Shown here in pieces: positions 8,972 to 17,314 of a stretch of DNA of 64,000 bases (the first letter of the stretch is position 1; each line of letters begins with the position of its first letter). Source of the DNA: an uncultured Ruminococcus sp. (GTDB lineage: Bacteria; Bacillota; Clostridia; Oscillospirales; Ruminococcaceae); NCBI GenBank assembly GCA_902780505.1, contig CACZFN010000026.1, positions 1-64,000 on the forward strand. Direction: 5' to 3'. A program made the position numbers and the translations under genes. The notes under the pieces are model-generated. The model was not told the DNA's origin. It ran no database searches and saw only the letters and a list, made by a program, of their open reading frames with translations.

Positions 8972-9000
8972 AAAAAAAAGATCCCCGCAGTTTCCTGCGG
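8972..9000 (-). terminator. Terminator of the SPFH gene
   Basis: Read on the minus strand, CCGCAG-GAAA-CTGCGG is followed shortly by eight T residues (complement of 8972-8979), about 46 bp past the SPFH stop. Confidence 0.8.
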
Positions 9001-9046
9001 AGAAATTTTCCCCTATATTTTTTCTTTATTATGGAGTTTGCTGTGG

Positions 9047-9922
9047 TTATTGGGCAGCTTCTGCCTCCTTGTCGCTTATGTCAAGCGATATAAGCGGGTT
9101 TGCACTTGAAGCTACCTTCGGCATTGTGCCGTCCCATTTGTCAATGGTCTGGTATTTGATAAGGTTGTCGTTCAGGCTCTCGGCAATGGTCTTGTTCGCC
9201 TCTGCCTGCGCTTCAGCTTTTGTCTTTATGCTCTCGGCCTGCGCCTGTGCACTTATCTTTACTTTTTCAGCCTCTGCTTCTGCTTCAATTACCTTCTGTT
9301 CCTTTTCGGTCTCGGCTCTGAGCTTGTTCTGCTCAGCCACCTGTTTCTGCTCGATAGCCGCATTGAACTCCGCCGAAAAGTCAAAGTTTATGATGTTGAA
9401 CTTTTCTATCTGTATGCCGTATTCGCTCACCTTGCTCTCAAGCAGTTCCTTTATCTCCTCTCCGACAAGGTTTCTCTGGGTGATAAGCTGTTCGGCATTG
9501 TATTTTGCGGTTATGCTTTTCATGCTCTCCTGCGCCGCAGGTGTCAGTATTACCGCCTGATAATCAGGCCCGATATTCTTGTAGATCGAAGCCGAAGAAT
9601 CCGCCTTTACCCTGAAGTTTATCGCGATCTTCGAGTTTACCGTCTGAAGATCCTTCGATACGGCAGATGCATCAGTTTCATATACCTGTATCTTGTTTGA
9701 TACTACAACCAACTGCTGTGCTATCGGTATTTTCAGGTGGAAGCCCTCGCTGTAGGTGTCCTCGCTTACCTTGCCGAAGGTCGTTATAACGCCCGTCGAG
9801 CCCGCAGGTACTATCGCCGCCGACGAAGCAAGTATCACTATCGCCGCAATGCCCGCTATAACGCCGCCTATTATCCTTCCGGTCTTTTTGCTTTTGATGT
9901 CTACTACATTTGTGTTATTCAT
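9047..9922 (-). CDS. SPFH/prohibitin-family membrane protein
   Basis: A 291-residue protein with one N-terminal membrane segment (about 16-40) and an SPFH/band-7 domain (about 38-210; AGSTGVITTFGKVSEDTYSEG, NFRVKADSSASIYKN). A long coiled coil of Glu/Ala/Lys repeats (EAEAEAEKVKISAQAQAES) spans about 200-265. SPFH proteins form ring-like scaffolds at the cytoplasmic membrane and help partition or protect membrane proteins. AAAGGAAG lies before ATG 9922. It is monocistronic with its own terminator. Confidence 0.88.
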   Translation of the reverse strand: MNNTNVVDIKSKKTGRIIGGVIAGIAAIVILASSAAIVPAGSTGVITTFGKVSEDTYSEGFHLKIPIAQQLVVVSNKIQVYETDASAVSKDLQTVNSKIAINFRVKADSSASIYKNIGPDYQAVILTPAAQESMKSITAKYNAEQLITQRNLVGEEIKELLESKVSEYGIQIEKFNIINFDFSAEFNAAIEQKQVAEQNKLRAETEKEQKVIEAEAEAEKVKISAQAQAESIKTKAEAQAEANKTIAESLNDNLIKYQTIDKWDGTMPKVASSANPLISLDISDKEAEAAQ

Positions 9923-10031
9923 AAACTTCTTCCTTTCGTTTCGTCAGCGCCTTTATTTTTTTGCGGCAATTCTGACATGACCTTTTTTGTTTTTTCTCCC
10001 TTTTCACATAGTTTTCTCTTTTATTTCCGCG

Positions 10032-10610
10032 CTATTCAAGTGTATTGTAAAGCATATACGCTTCGTTTTTCAGCACCGACGATCTGTAAGCCAAAAGCAT
10101 TATTGATAAACAACTCCTGAGCTTCTTTCTTACCTCGCCTTCAAATTCACTGCCTATCATCTGCTCTGAGATCATCATAACGTTTTTTGCATTGATCCTC
10201 AGCTTGTCGTTCTCCTCTATCTTTATAACGCTTGAACAGAGCAGATCGAACAGATCCTTGTCATGCAGTATGTCATCACTTTCGTCCTCCACCTCGCCGT
10301 TTATGTAATGCATAAGCTTTACAATGTCTTCAAGCTTCATGGCCTGCCTGAGAACGTTTATAAGCAGTATCCTTGCTACGTGGCGTTCAGTGTATTTCTT
10401 GGTGCTGTTCTGCGGCACCCAGCCGCGCTTTATCCAGTTTTGTATGGTAGTGCCCTCCAGCCCCGTAAACCGTGAAAGCTGTGAAAGCGTTACCCCGCCC
10501 GTTGCGGAAAGAATCGGCGTTATAAGGCTGTCAAAGGCCTGTCCCTCCTTTATTCTTTCCTTAGCCCAGTCGGTCAGCGGTAGTTCTGTCCCCGGAACGT
10601 GGTCTGCCAC
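10032..10610 (-). CDS. DUF1836 family MerR-like DNA-binding protein
   Basis: A 192-residue protein. The core LSRFTGLEGTTIQNWIKRGW is a helix-turn-helix that continues into a wing-like KKYTERHVARILLINVLR, then MKLEDIVKLMHYINGEVEDE. This pattern is characteristic of DUF1836 proteins of Firmicutes, thought to be regulators related to MerR. Its promoter contains a perfect palindrome, suggesting autorepression. Targets are unknown; the neighbouring SPFH gene is a candidate but is separated by about 110 bp. Confidence 0.8.
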   Translation of the reverse strand: MADHVPGTELPLTDWAKERIKEGQAFDSLITPILSATGGVTLSQLSRFTGLEGTTIQNWIKRGWVPQNSTKKYTERHVARILLINVLRQAMKLEDIVKLMHYINGEVEDESDDILHDKDLFDLLCSSVIKIEENDKLRINAKNVMMISEQMIGSEFEGEVRKKLRSCLSIMLLAYRSSVLKNEAYMLYNTLE

Positions 10611-10660
10611 TTCAAGTCACCTCACTTTCTTGTCTTACGCCTTTGCTTGACGTTGTAATG

Positions 10661-10689
10661 ATTATATCATAAGTTCACGTGAACCGCAA
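10661..10689 (-). promoter_or_regulatory. DUF1836 gene promoter with operator palindrome in the spacer
   Basis: On the minus strand TTGCGG (10684-10689) and TATAAT (10661-10666) are separated by 17 bp. The perfect 12-bp palindrome GTTCACGTGAAC (10673-10684) fills most of the spacer, where a bound repressor would exclude RNA polymerase. Confidence 0.6.
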
Positions 10690-10830
10690 ATATAATTTAC
10701 CGACCTATTTCCGCAAATCAGACTGATTTTTTAAAATATCTCTGCGTATCTTGCAATATCATATATTATCGCCGCTTTTCTCGCTTTTTCATATATGCGG
10801 AAGATCCACAGCTTACAGATCTTTTCACGA

Positions 10831-10859
10831 TTGACAAAAATAAAAAAATGTGTTAAACT
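10831..10859 (+). promoter_or_regulatory. rnpB promoter
   Basis: TTGACA (10831-10836), 17-bp spacer, TAAACT (10854-10859), ending just before the P1 helix of RNase P RNA. Confidence 0.75.
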
Positions 10860-10865
10860 ACTAAG

Positions 10866-11208
10866 GTGAGTAAGCTGTGCGGCAGCGCGGTCGTTATAGG
10901 CCGTGAGGAAAGTCCGGGCATCATAGAGCATGGTAGCTGATAACGTCAGCCGGAGGCGACTCCCGAGAAAGTGCAACAGAAAATTACCGCCGATTTTTAT
11001 CGGTAAGGGTGGAAAGGTGAGGTAAGAGCTCACCGACGGCGCAGAGATGTGACCGCCGTGTAAACCTTACCAGATGCAACTCCAATGGCAGTGTGTATGT
11101 CAATGGCTGCTCGTCAGGCATAGCATTGTAGGAGGCTAAAGCTTTGCGGCAACGTAAAGCGCAGATAGATTGCCGTACACGACAAAACCCGGCTTATAGG
11201 CTTGCTCA
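10866..11208 (+). ncRNA. rnpB: RNase P RNA, type A
   Basis: Catalytic RNA that matures tRNA 5' ends. Conserved blocks are visible in order: GAGGAAAGTCCGGGC near 10909, ACAGAAA near 10977, GGTAAGGGTGGAAAGGTG near 11002, GGTAAGAGCTCACCG near 11021, GTAAACCTTACC near 11060, and the 3' block AGATAGATTGCC...ACACGACAAAACCCGGCTTA at 11164-11195. Helix P1 is closed by GAGTAAGC (10868-10875) with GCTTGCTC (11200-11207). Exact ends are estimated from P1. Confidence 0.95.
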
Positions 11209-11215
11209 TAAAAAT

Positions 11216-11252
11216 AAGCTGTACCCGTTTATATGGTACAGCTTGTTTTTTA
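11216..11252 (+). terminator. rnpB terminator
   Basis: AAGCTGTACC (11216-11225) pairs with GGTACAGCTT (11235-11244), followed by G and six T. The T-run overlaps the stop codon of the convergent Hpt gene. Confidence 0.9.
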
Positions 11253-11594
11253 TGCGTTTTCAATTGCAGCTACAGCTTTGTGGTAATATTCCTTCACTTT
11301 TTCAAGATAAGGCGGCACTTCGTTGTATTGTTTTGCTCTGAGTATTTCCACAAGCTCACAAGTCACTTCAAAAAGTGAAGTCAGGTCAAGTGTTCCCGCA
11401 GTGCTTTTCATAGTGTGCAGACAGCGGAACATTCCGTCAAAGTCATTTTTTTCATAAAGTGAAAAGGCTTCCTCGTACTTGTTCTCTTTCGGGAAGTTCT
11501 TTAAAAGCCTTTCGTAAACAGCACTGTTGTCCATAAACCTTTCTACGCCCTTGTTGTAATCAATACCCGCTTCACTTAGCAATACACTGTTCAT
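11250..11594 (-). CDS. Hpt (histidine phosphotransfer) domain protein
   Basis: A 114-residue all-helical protein with the Hpt signature LHTMKSTAGTLDL near residues 59-71; the His of this motif accepts phosphate in multistep phosphorelays. There is no kinase or receiver domain in the protein, so it is an orphan phosphotransfer module. It sits 15 bp downstream of the DUF3048 lipoprotein gene on the same strand and may be co-transcribed. Its partner kinase is not evident; the two-component pair at 15.9-18.0 kb is an ordinary HisKA/OmpR system that does not need one. Confidence 0.8.
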   Translation of the reverse strand: MNSVLLSEAGIDYNKGVERFMDNSAVYERLLKNFPKENKYEEAFSLYEKNDFDGMFRCLHTMKSTAGTLDLTSLFEVTCELVEILRAKQYNEVPPYLEKVKEYYHKAVAAIENA

Positions 11595-11609
11595 GTTGTC
11601 AGCCCCTTT

Positions 11610-12758
11610 TTAACTGAAATATGCCGCCCCCTGCGGTGTCACGCCAATGTAAGTCTTGCCTGCGTTGATGCTTAATGCCTTGCCGTTTTCGTCTGTAAGG
11701 GTAAGCTTGTCAAATTCGCCGTTCTTTGCCCATTTTATTCTTCTTACCCTGCCTGCGGTGACAAGGTACCCGTCGCCGCCTTTCCAGTCGATCCCCATAA
11801 GGCCGTTTTTCTCGTTTATTACCTTTATCTCTTTTGATTCAAGCAGTAAAAGGTTGGTGAATTCAAGCTGCTTGTCTGCACTTGCGTCCATGTGCTTTGA
11901 GCCGTTGTGCAGCTTTTTGTATGTTCCTCTCTTGCTGTCATAGTCAAACTGTGAAACATACCACGTAGACAGGTTCACTACAGCTTTTTTGCAGCTCTCT
12001 CCCGAAGGCTTTGTAAATTCCTTGTAGAATTTGAAAAAGCTGTCATACCCCTTTTTCGGCTTTGAACGTATTCCAAGGTTGTCGATCTCATCTTTGACGC
12101 CCTTGCCCCACAGGTATGCCGTGTGTTCGAGGTCGTAGTATGCAAGCCTGTTTTCATCTCTGTCATATATATTTGTGTTATATGCCCCGTCAATGTGGTC
12201 TATCGAAAGGTCCTCAAGCATAGGTTCGGCGACCTTTTTGTCTATTCCCATATGCAGATATACCGCATCGAATGACTGTGCAAACAGTGCAAAATAATAC
12301 CTCGCACTCCTTACCGAGCATACATTCGGGATATCACTCTCGTCAGCATACAGTGCCATAAGTCTTGTTATCCCGCCCTCAACAGGTATCTCAAAAATAA
12401 TATCTGCATCATATATCCCATACTGCGGAAGTGATGCTTCAATGTTGTTTACCATTACAGCACATGGCCGCCTGCCCTTTCCGCCGTCTGATACATCATA
12501 AAGCCCTGTAAGCGGGTTTAAAGCACCCTTTTTCTTTTCTTTTTTAGGTTTTGCAGCAGTAGTCACCTTGGCAGTTGTGGTTTCTGGGGCGGTTGTGGTG
12601 GTCTCGCTTATTTCGGTTACAGCGCTTACCGCCTGTGTTGTAGTTGTTGTTGTTGTCGTAAGCTTTCCCGCCTTATCCCCGTTCCCGCAGGAAGCACATG
12701 ACATTATAGCAGCCGCACAGACGATAACAGCCATGCAGCGGCATTTTTCAAACTTCAT
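11610..12758 (-). CDS. DUF3048 (YerB-like) lipoprotein
   Basis: A 382-residue secreted lipoprotein: signal peptide with lipobox-like Cys around residues 21-24 (AIMSCASCG). A Thr-rich linker with a run of eight Thr at about 34-41 follows, then a Lys-rich patch. DUF3048 begins about residue 78 (NPLTGL, RRPCAVMVNN, QYGIYDADIIFEIPVEGGI, RSARYYFALFA) and its C-terminal YerB-like half contains GIDWKGGDGYLVTAGR. Function of the family is unknown; it is widespread in sporulating Firmicutes. Start ATG 12758 is supported by the signal peptide. Confidence 0.85.
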   Translation of the reverse strand: MKFEKCRCMAVIVCAAAIMSCASCGNGDKAGKLTTTTTTTTQAVSAVTEISETTTTAPETTTAKVTTAAKPKKEKKKGALNPLTGLYDVSDGGKGRRPCAVMVNNIEASLPQYGIYDADIIFEIPVEGGITRLMALYADESDIPNVCSVRSARYYFALFAQSFDAVYLHMGIDKKVAEPMLEDLSIDHIDGAYNTNIYDRDENRLAYYDLEHTAYLWGKGVKDEIDNLGIRSKPKKGYDSFFKFYKEFTKPSGESCKKAVVNLSTWYVSQFDYDSKRGTYKKLHNGSKHMDASADKQLEFTNLLLLESKEIKVINEKNGLMGIDWKGGDGYLVTAGRVRRIKWAKNGEFDKLTLTDENGKALSINAGKTYIGVTPQGAAYFS

Positions 12759-12856
12759 TTTTTATCATTTCCTTTGTTTTGATGATCCGATCAAGGCTTT
12801 TGCCATAAATATATTATATACCTACTTGCCCGGTTTGTCAACCTGTTAATAACCTG

Positions 12857-13696
12857 TTAATACATCAGCCTTTTCATATCTTCCGGCAGGGGAGAGCTTA
12901 CAGTAACGGCTTTTCCGTCACTGTCTGTAAATTCGAGCCTGGAACAGTGAAGTGCCTGCCTGCCTGTATCTTCTCTGCTGCCGCCGTACATATCGTCGCC
13001 TGCCAGTGGGTGCCCGATGTGTGCAAAGTGTACCCTTATCTGATGTGTCCTCCCCGTTGCAAGGGTGATGTCACAAAGCGTATAGCGGTCATTTTGTGCG
13101 ATGACACGGTAGCTTGTCTTTGCATATTGTCCGTCCGGGGCACAGGTGCGCTTGATTATCGAGTCATTTTCCCGTTTTATCGGTATTTCTATAACGCCCT
13201 CTTTTTGCGCTAAATGCCCCTCGCAGACAGCAGTGTAAAGCTTTCTTACGTTCCCGCTCAGCCTGTGAGCAGCACAGGCGCTTCTTGCCACAAGGCAGCA
13301 GCCCGAGGTGTCCCTGTCAAGCCTGTTTATGCAGCGGAAAACCTCACCGTGTGTGATGTATGCGTGGAAGTTTGAAAGCGTGTCACCCGTGTGCCCGAGC
13401 GATTCGTGGCAGGGCATACCAAATGGTTTGTCGTAAACTATTATGTCCCTGTCTTGATAAATAATGCCAATGCCGTCAAGTAAAACAGGTGCGGTACTGT
13501 CGTTTGTCTTTTCGGCTTCAAGAAGCACAACCTCCTCGCCCTTGTCAATGTATTCATTTGTGAAGCGTGTCACCCCGCCTACGGTTATCCCGCCATCTGT
13601 CCGCTTTGCCTTTCTTATCAGGCTTTTTGATACCCCGCTTTTTAAAAGCAGTTCGCCGACTTTTATCCTTTCCTCTGCCTTAAAGCGATAAAGCAC
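12857..13696 (-). CDS. RluA-family pseudouridine synthase
   Basis: A 279-residue enzyme that isomerises uridine in rRNA or tRNA. It has an N-terminal S4-like segment (ERIKVGELLLKSGVSKSLI) and catalytic domain motif INRLDRDTSG with the nucleophilic Asp. Later family motifs KLYTAVCEGH, ATGRTHQIRVHFAHIGHPLAGDD are present. It is the last gene of a six-gene minus-strand run; its start overlaps the upstream membrane-protein gene by 17 bp. The exact target site cannot be assigned (RluA/RluC/RluD type). Confidence 0.88.
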   Translation of the reverse strand: MLYRFKAEERIKVGELLLKSGVSKSLIRKAKRTDGGITVGGVTRFTNEYIDKGEEVVLLEAEKTNDSTAPVLLDGIGIIYQDRDIIVYDKPFGMPCHESLGHTGDTLSNFHAYITHGEVFRCINRLDRDTSGCCLVARSACAAHRLSGNVRKLYTAVCEGHLAQKEGVIEIPIKRENDSIIKRTCAPDGQYAKTSYRVIAQNDRYTLCDITLATGRTHQIRVHFAHIGHPLAGDDMYGGSREDTGRQALHCSRLEFTDSDGKAVTVSSPLPEDMKRLMY

Positions 13697-14519
13697 GACG
13701 CTTCCACCTTTCTATCATAAGCGGGTATTTGTCCTGCCAGTAAACGCCAAGAAGGTCTTTGACAAAATAAGTATACGATATCCTCACGATCGGCATGCAT
13801 AAACACGCAGGGAACAAAAGCATACTCGGCAGTATGAACCTTAAATTGTATAACCAGAAGGTCAGGTATCTCAGATGTGCCCCGTCCATAAGTCTGCATG
13901 AAAGGTCACAGGCATCAAACGGGTTCATTTTCGGGCTTAGAGTTATAATGTAAGGTGCAAGGCAAAGTGATATGCAGTACCTTATCCAAAGCCCCGCCCA
14001 TACTATAGTAAAACCGAGTGCGAGCATAAAGACTATAAGTACAATTGTGCTCAGGTTTTCAAGCCGGCTTACAAATGCACACCGGTAAACCATATATGAA
14101 CTGAGAAGCGCAGGTGTAAGCGTTATGGATTTGAGCAGAACTCTTGTCAGGGCACAGCTTATGGCTACCTTCTGTGTGGCTGTCAGGTTTGCCCCGAAAA
14201 ACCTTCTTGTGGTGCTCATACGCTTGTCCGTTATAATAACTATGTAGTACCGCCTTATCATAAACAGTGCAGGAACATATATCACAAGCAAAAACGCCGC
14301 AAGTATCAGTGCGAAGGATATTTCCCTTGTTTTTTGCGGGACATATTCGTATATCAGGTCAAACGGGCGTATCCTTTGCTTGCTGAAAAGAACAAATACC
14401 CTTATCACCGCAAGGATCAGGACAGTTGTGAATAAAAAATAATAGTGCAAAGCTATCCCTGTGCACCAGTGGCTTTTAAAGCAGGCTCTTGCCTTTTTGC
14501 TTATCTCGTGTGCGTTCAA
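13680..14519 (-). CDS. Polytopic membrane protein (DUF975-like)
   Basis: A 279-residue integral membrane protein with about five to six hydrophobic helices. The N-terminus ISKKARACFKSHWCTGIAL resembles the start of DUF975 proteins, whose function is unknown. Much of the protein is Phe/Leu/Tyr-rich and the C-terminus is basic. It overlaps the upstream histidine phosphatase by four bases and the downstream rluA by 17, so it is translationally coupled in the operon. Function not known; family assignment is tentative. Confidence 0.6.
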   Translation of the reverse strand: MNAHEISKKARACFKSHWCTGIALHYYFLFTTVLILAVIRVFVLFSKQRIRPFDLIYEYVPQKTREISFALILAAFLLVIYVPALFMIRRYYIVIITDKRMSTTRRFFGANLTATQKVAISCALTRVLLKSITLTPALLSSYMVYRCAFVSRLENLSTIVLIVFMLALGFTIVWAGLWIRYCISLCLAPYIITLSPKMNPFDACDLSCRLMDGAHLRYLTFWLYNLRFILPSMLLFPACLCMPIVRISYTYFVKDLLGVYWQDKYPLMIERWKRRALSL

Positions 14520-15154
14520 TAGTCATCTTCCTCACTGATCTTTTCAAGCGGTATCCTGCCCGCTATTTCAAAGCAGCCCGAGCGCTGCCACATATCCGCA
14601 GTTACTATCACTTCTATCCCTTCTCCGAAATCAAGGCTCAGCTGCCCCGCCTTCAGCTTCGGCATACCGAAAGAAGCTGCCATGCTCTGTATAATGCCGC
14701 CATGCGTGATGACTGCCGTATGGGTAAGTCCCTCCCGCATCATTTCGCCTATTATACTGTTTAAGGCAGTCAGGCAGCGCATTATTATCTCCTGCGGGTT
14801 CTCGCCGTTCGGGGGAGGGTTCTTCATAGCGTTTTCAAGGTATTTCCTGAAATCCTCCCTCTGCATAAGTTCGTCAAGTGTCTTGTTTTCAAAATCTCCG
14901 AGGCTTGCTTCTTTAAGCTCGTCCATATATTCGGCGTCTGTGTTCGGGTATAATATCGCCGCCGTCTGCTTAGCACGCAAAAGGGTAGAGCAGTACACCT
15001 TTTCCGCATAAGGGTAATCCCTTTCCTCAAGCAGTTTGTAAAGCCCGCTTACCCCGTCGTCCGAAAGCGGAAGGTCAGTGCTGCCTATGAATCTCCCGTC
15101 ATCATTTGCCTGTGTCTTTCCGTGACGGATAAGGTCTATTCTGTATCCTCGCAT
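14516..15154 (-). CDS. Histidine phosphatase family protein (phosphoglycerate mutase-like)
   Basis: The likely start is ATG 15154 (protein MRGYRIDLIRHGKT), because AAAGAAAGGA lies six bases upstream; a longer open frame to 15214 has no support. About 212 residues. The catalytic LIRHGKT motif at residues 8-14 and THGGIIQSM near the C-terminus supply the two His of the 2H-phosphatase active site. Related proteins include GpmB-like and CobC/alpha-ribazole phosphatases; the substrate cannot be assigned. It is one of two adjacent paralogues in the same operon. Confidence 0.85.
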   Translation of the reverse strand: MRGYRIDLIRHGKTQANDDGRFIGSTDLPLSDDGVSGLYKLLEERDYPYAEKVYCSTLLRAKQTAAILYPNTDAEYMDELKEASLGDFENKTLDELMQREDFRKYLENAMKNPPPNGENPQEIIMRCLTALNSIIGEMMREGLTHTAVITHGGIIQSMAASFGMPKLKAGQLSLDFGEGIEVIVTADMWQRSGCFEIAGRIPLEKISEEDDY

Positions 15155-15179
15155 ATAACTTGTCCTTTCTTTATAATAC

Positions 15180-15284
15180 AGCATTTCAATGCACGTGCAC
15201 GATGAACAATGCACAATTATTGTGTCGGCTGCGCCGACTTATGCCCGTTCGGGCAAGCCGCCTGCTGCGGCAAATTGTTCATTG
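15180..15284. repeat. Intergenic low-complexity repeat with stacked small palindromes
   Basis: Contains AACAATGCACAATTATTGTG, then GTCGGCTGCGCCGAC, GCCCGTTCGGGC and GCCTGCTGCGGC palindromes, then AATTGTTCATTGTC. Similar ACAATGCA/CATTGT runs plus GC palindromes occur at 57480-57535 and 63214-63300, so this is a dispersed family. It lies inside an operon, between the two phosphatase genes. Confidence 0.6.
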
Positions 15285-15911
15285 TCAGAACGCTCCGCTT
15301 GTGTCGCTGTCGCTTTTTCTGCAAAGCTCGTCTGCCTTTTCAAAGGTGCTTACCTTGCCGTTTTCCGCCTTGATCCTGTAAATAACGCAGTTTTCTATCG
15401 GCATTGACCATACTCTGCTGCGCTCACTTTCGTGGTTTAAGTTCCAAAGTATACTTCTGAGCGCTATGCCGTGTGTCACGATAAGTATATTCCCGTCGGT
15501 CTTATCTTTTATAACTGATGAAAGAAATCTCCCCGTCCTTTCGCAAAGGCTTTTTGTGCTTTCTACACCTTCGGGCGGCTGTACTGTTTCGGGCGAATGT
15601 ATAAACGCCCACATCTTCTCATCAATATCCTTATAAGGCCTGCCCTCGTAGCTTCCGAAGTGCATTTCGGTTATAAGCGGCTCGGTTATCGGTGTTGTCT
15701 TGCCGCCTGCAATTATCTCTGCCGTTTTTCTTGCCCTTGCAAGCGGAGATGTGTAGATCCTTTCAAAACTTATCCCCGCTGCTGCTAACCTGTCCCTTGC
15801 ACCCTCGGCTTCCTTTATGCCTGTGTCGTTTAAATGGCTGTCTATCTGCCCTTGCAGGCATTCAGCGCGGTTCATATCAGTCTGCCCGTGTCTTATAATA
15901 TATATAGTCAT
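15285..15911 (-). CDS. Histidine phosphatase family protein (phosphoglycerate mutase-like)
   Basis: About 208 residues with the active-site motif IYIIRHGQT at the N-terminus, YTSPLARARKTAEII, a Glu-containing EMHFGSYEG and VTHGIALRS. All core catalytic residues of the phosphoglycerate mutase-like superfamily are present. ATG 15911 overlaps the kinase stop codon by one base (GTG 15914 is the alternative), with GAGGA upstream, indicating translational coupling to the sensor kinase. It is a diverged paralogue of the downstream gene. Substrate unknown. Confidence 0.87.
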   Translation of the reverse strand: MTIYIIRHGQTDMNRAECLQGQIDSHLNDTGIKEAEGARDRLAAAGISFERIYTSPLARARKTAEIIAGGKTTPITEPLITEMHFGSYEGRPYKDIDEKMWAFIHSPETVQPPEGVESTKSLCERTGRFLSSVIKDKTDGNILIVTHGIALRSILWNLNHESERSRVWSMPIENCVIYRIKAENGKVSTFEKADELCRKSDSDTSGAF

Positions 15912-17257
15912 CACATCATATCCTCGATTATATACGGCAGCTCAACCACAAAGCAAACGCCGCCCTCTTTAATGTTTTCCGCATAAACACGCCCGCTGCA
16001 AAGGTCAACTACTCTCTTTACAAGTGCAAGCCCTAATCCGTTGCCCTCTGTTGCCCTTGATTTGTCGCCCTGATAGAACTTGTCAAAAATATGCGCTTTT
16101 ATCTGGGGCGGTATCTGCGGGCCGTTGTCGGATATCTTACAGGTTATGAATTTTGCACCCCTTGTAAGTTCAACCTTTATAATGCCGCCTTCGGGTGTGA
16201 ATTTTATAGCATTGTTTATGATGTTCTGCCATATCTGCGCCATAAGTTCTTCGTTGCCGACATAGTAGATGTCATCAAGTTCTATCTGCATATCTATGTT
16301 TTTCTTTGACCAGCTGTGCTCTAAGACAAGTATTATCTTCCTTATCTGTTCATCAAGTGAGAACCTTGTCTTTTTGCCGATCGTCTGCTGATTTTCCACC
16401 CTTGTGATGTTAAGGATATTTGATGCAAGCTTTGTCAGGCGGGATGTTTCTTCGATGATGACATCCGTGTATTCTGCCCGTTCCTCCTCGCTGAGGTTCT
16501 TGTCCTGCAAAAGCTTTGCAAAGCCCTGAATTGACGCAAGCGGTGTCTTGAATTCATGTGAAACATTGCTTATAAAGTCGCCCCTGAGCGTTTCGATACC
16601 CGCAAGTTCCTTTGCCATCTTGTTAAAGCTCTTTATAAGCGGCGCATACTCCCTGCTTAAAGGAACAGGCACCTGTACATTGAAGTTTCCCCTTGTTATT
16701 TCAGCCGTGGCAACGCTCAGATCGTCAAGCGGCTTTAGCATAAGCCTTGACAGAAAGCCCGTAAGCACCGTACCAAGCCCTATAGCCGCCAGGAATGAAA
16801 TAAGTATTACGATACTTACGATCCAGTATGTGCCCGATGATGTAAAGCTGTCAAAGCGGTAATAGCTGTCCTTTACTCTCAGATATGCGTTTATGCTCGG
16901 AAAAAGCCCGTTTCGGTCTATCCTTATTATCCTGCCTTTTTCCTTGTCGATGTCCTGCTTGAAGCTGTTGTAGTCCTCGTCTGTTTCAGAAAGCTTAGTC
17001 ACGCTGAAAGAATTGTTCGTGGTCATGGCGATTATCTCGTCAGCGGTGTAATCATTTTTATCACGCTCAAGCTTTTCTATCGACTGACTGACGCTTTCTA
17101 TCTGTGCCTGTGCGTTGTTTTTCATAATGGGGCCGAAAATGATTATCATTACCGTGATAGATATGCACGCCGATACGAGCATCACCCCGAAAACCATAGC
17201 CGCAAGCTTGAATTGCAGTGACAGCGCAAGGTGCTTTTTTTCCTTTTTGTTTTTCAT
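15911..17257 (-). CDS. Sensor histidine kinase (HAMP, HisKA, HATPase)
   Basis: A 448-residue membrane kinase. Two membrane helices (about 13-35 and 145-168) enclose an extracytoplasmic sensing loop of about 110 residues, followed by HAMP. The H-box NVSHEFKTPLASIQGFAKLL carries the phosphoaccepting His. The N-box (IWQNIINNAIKF), G1 (DNGPQIPPQIK) and G2 (GNGLGLALVKRVV) of the ATPase follow. Domain order is that of the PhoR/ResE class. It is 57 bp downstream of its response regulator and forms a pair with it. Confidence 0.93.
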   Translation of the reverse strand: MKNKKEKKHLALSLQFKLAAMVFGVMLVSACISITVMIIIFGPIMKNNAQAQIESVSQSIEKLERDKNDYTADEIIAMTTNNSFSVTKLSETDEDYNSFKQDIDKEKGRIIRIDRNGLFPSINAYLRVKDSYYRFDSFTSSGTYWIVSIVILISFLAAIGLGTVLTGFLSRLMLKPLDDLSVATAEITRGNFNVQVPVPLSREYAPLIKSFNKMAKELAGIETLRGDFISNVSHEFKTPLASIQGFAKLLQDKNLSEEERAEYTDVIIEETSRLTKLASNILNITRVENQQTIGKKTRFSLDEQIRKIILVLEHSWSKKNIDMQIELDDIYYVGNEELMAQIWQNIINNAIKFTPEGGIIKVELTRGAKFITCKISDNGPQIPPQIKAHIFDKFYQGDKSRATEGNGLGLALVKRVVDLCSGRVYAENIKEGGVCFVVELPYIIEDMM

Positions 17258-17314
17258 AAGGGTTCCCCTTCAGTTTACTTTTTTAAGGCAATAGTCGTGC
17301 GGTGCTGCCTTAGC

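Larger units (their letters stand above)
8677..9046. other. Intergenic region between convergent metH and SPFH gene
   Basis: No credible gene. It contains a perfect 13-bp inverted repeat at 8868-8903 (TTCGCCCGCGGCT, 10-nt loop, AGCCGCGGGCGAA) with no T-run on either side. It also holds a minus-strand terminator at 8972-9000. A short open frame at 8673-8930 has no coding character. Confidence 0.5.

Noticed and set aside
10731-11033. Minus-strand 100-codon frame
   Set aside because: Lies across the rnpB promoter and RNA gene; no coding character.
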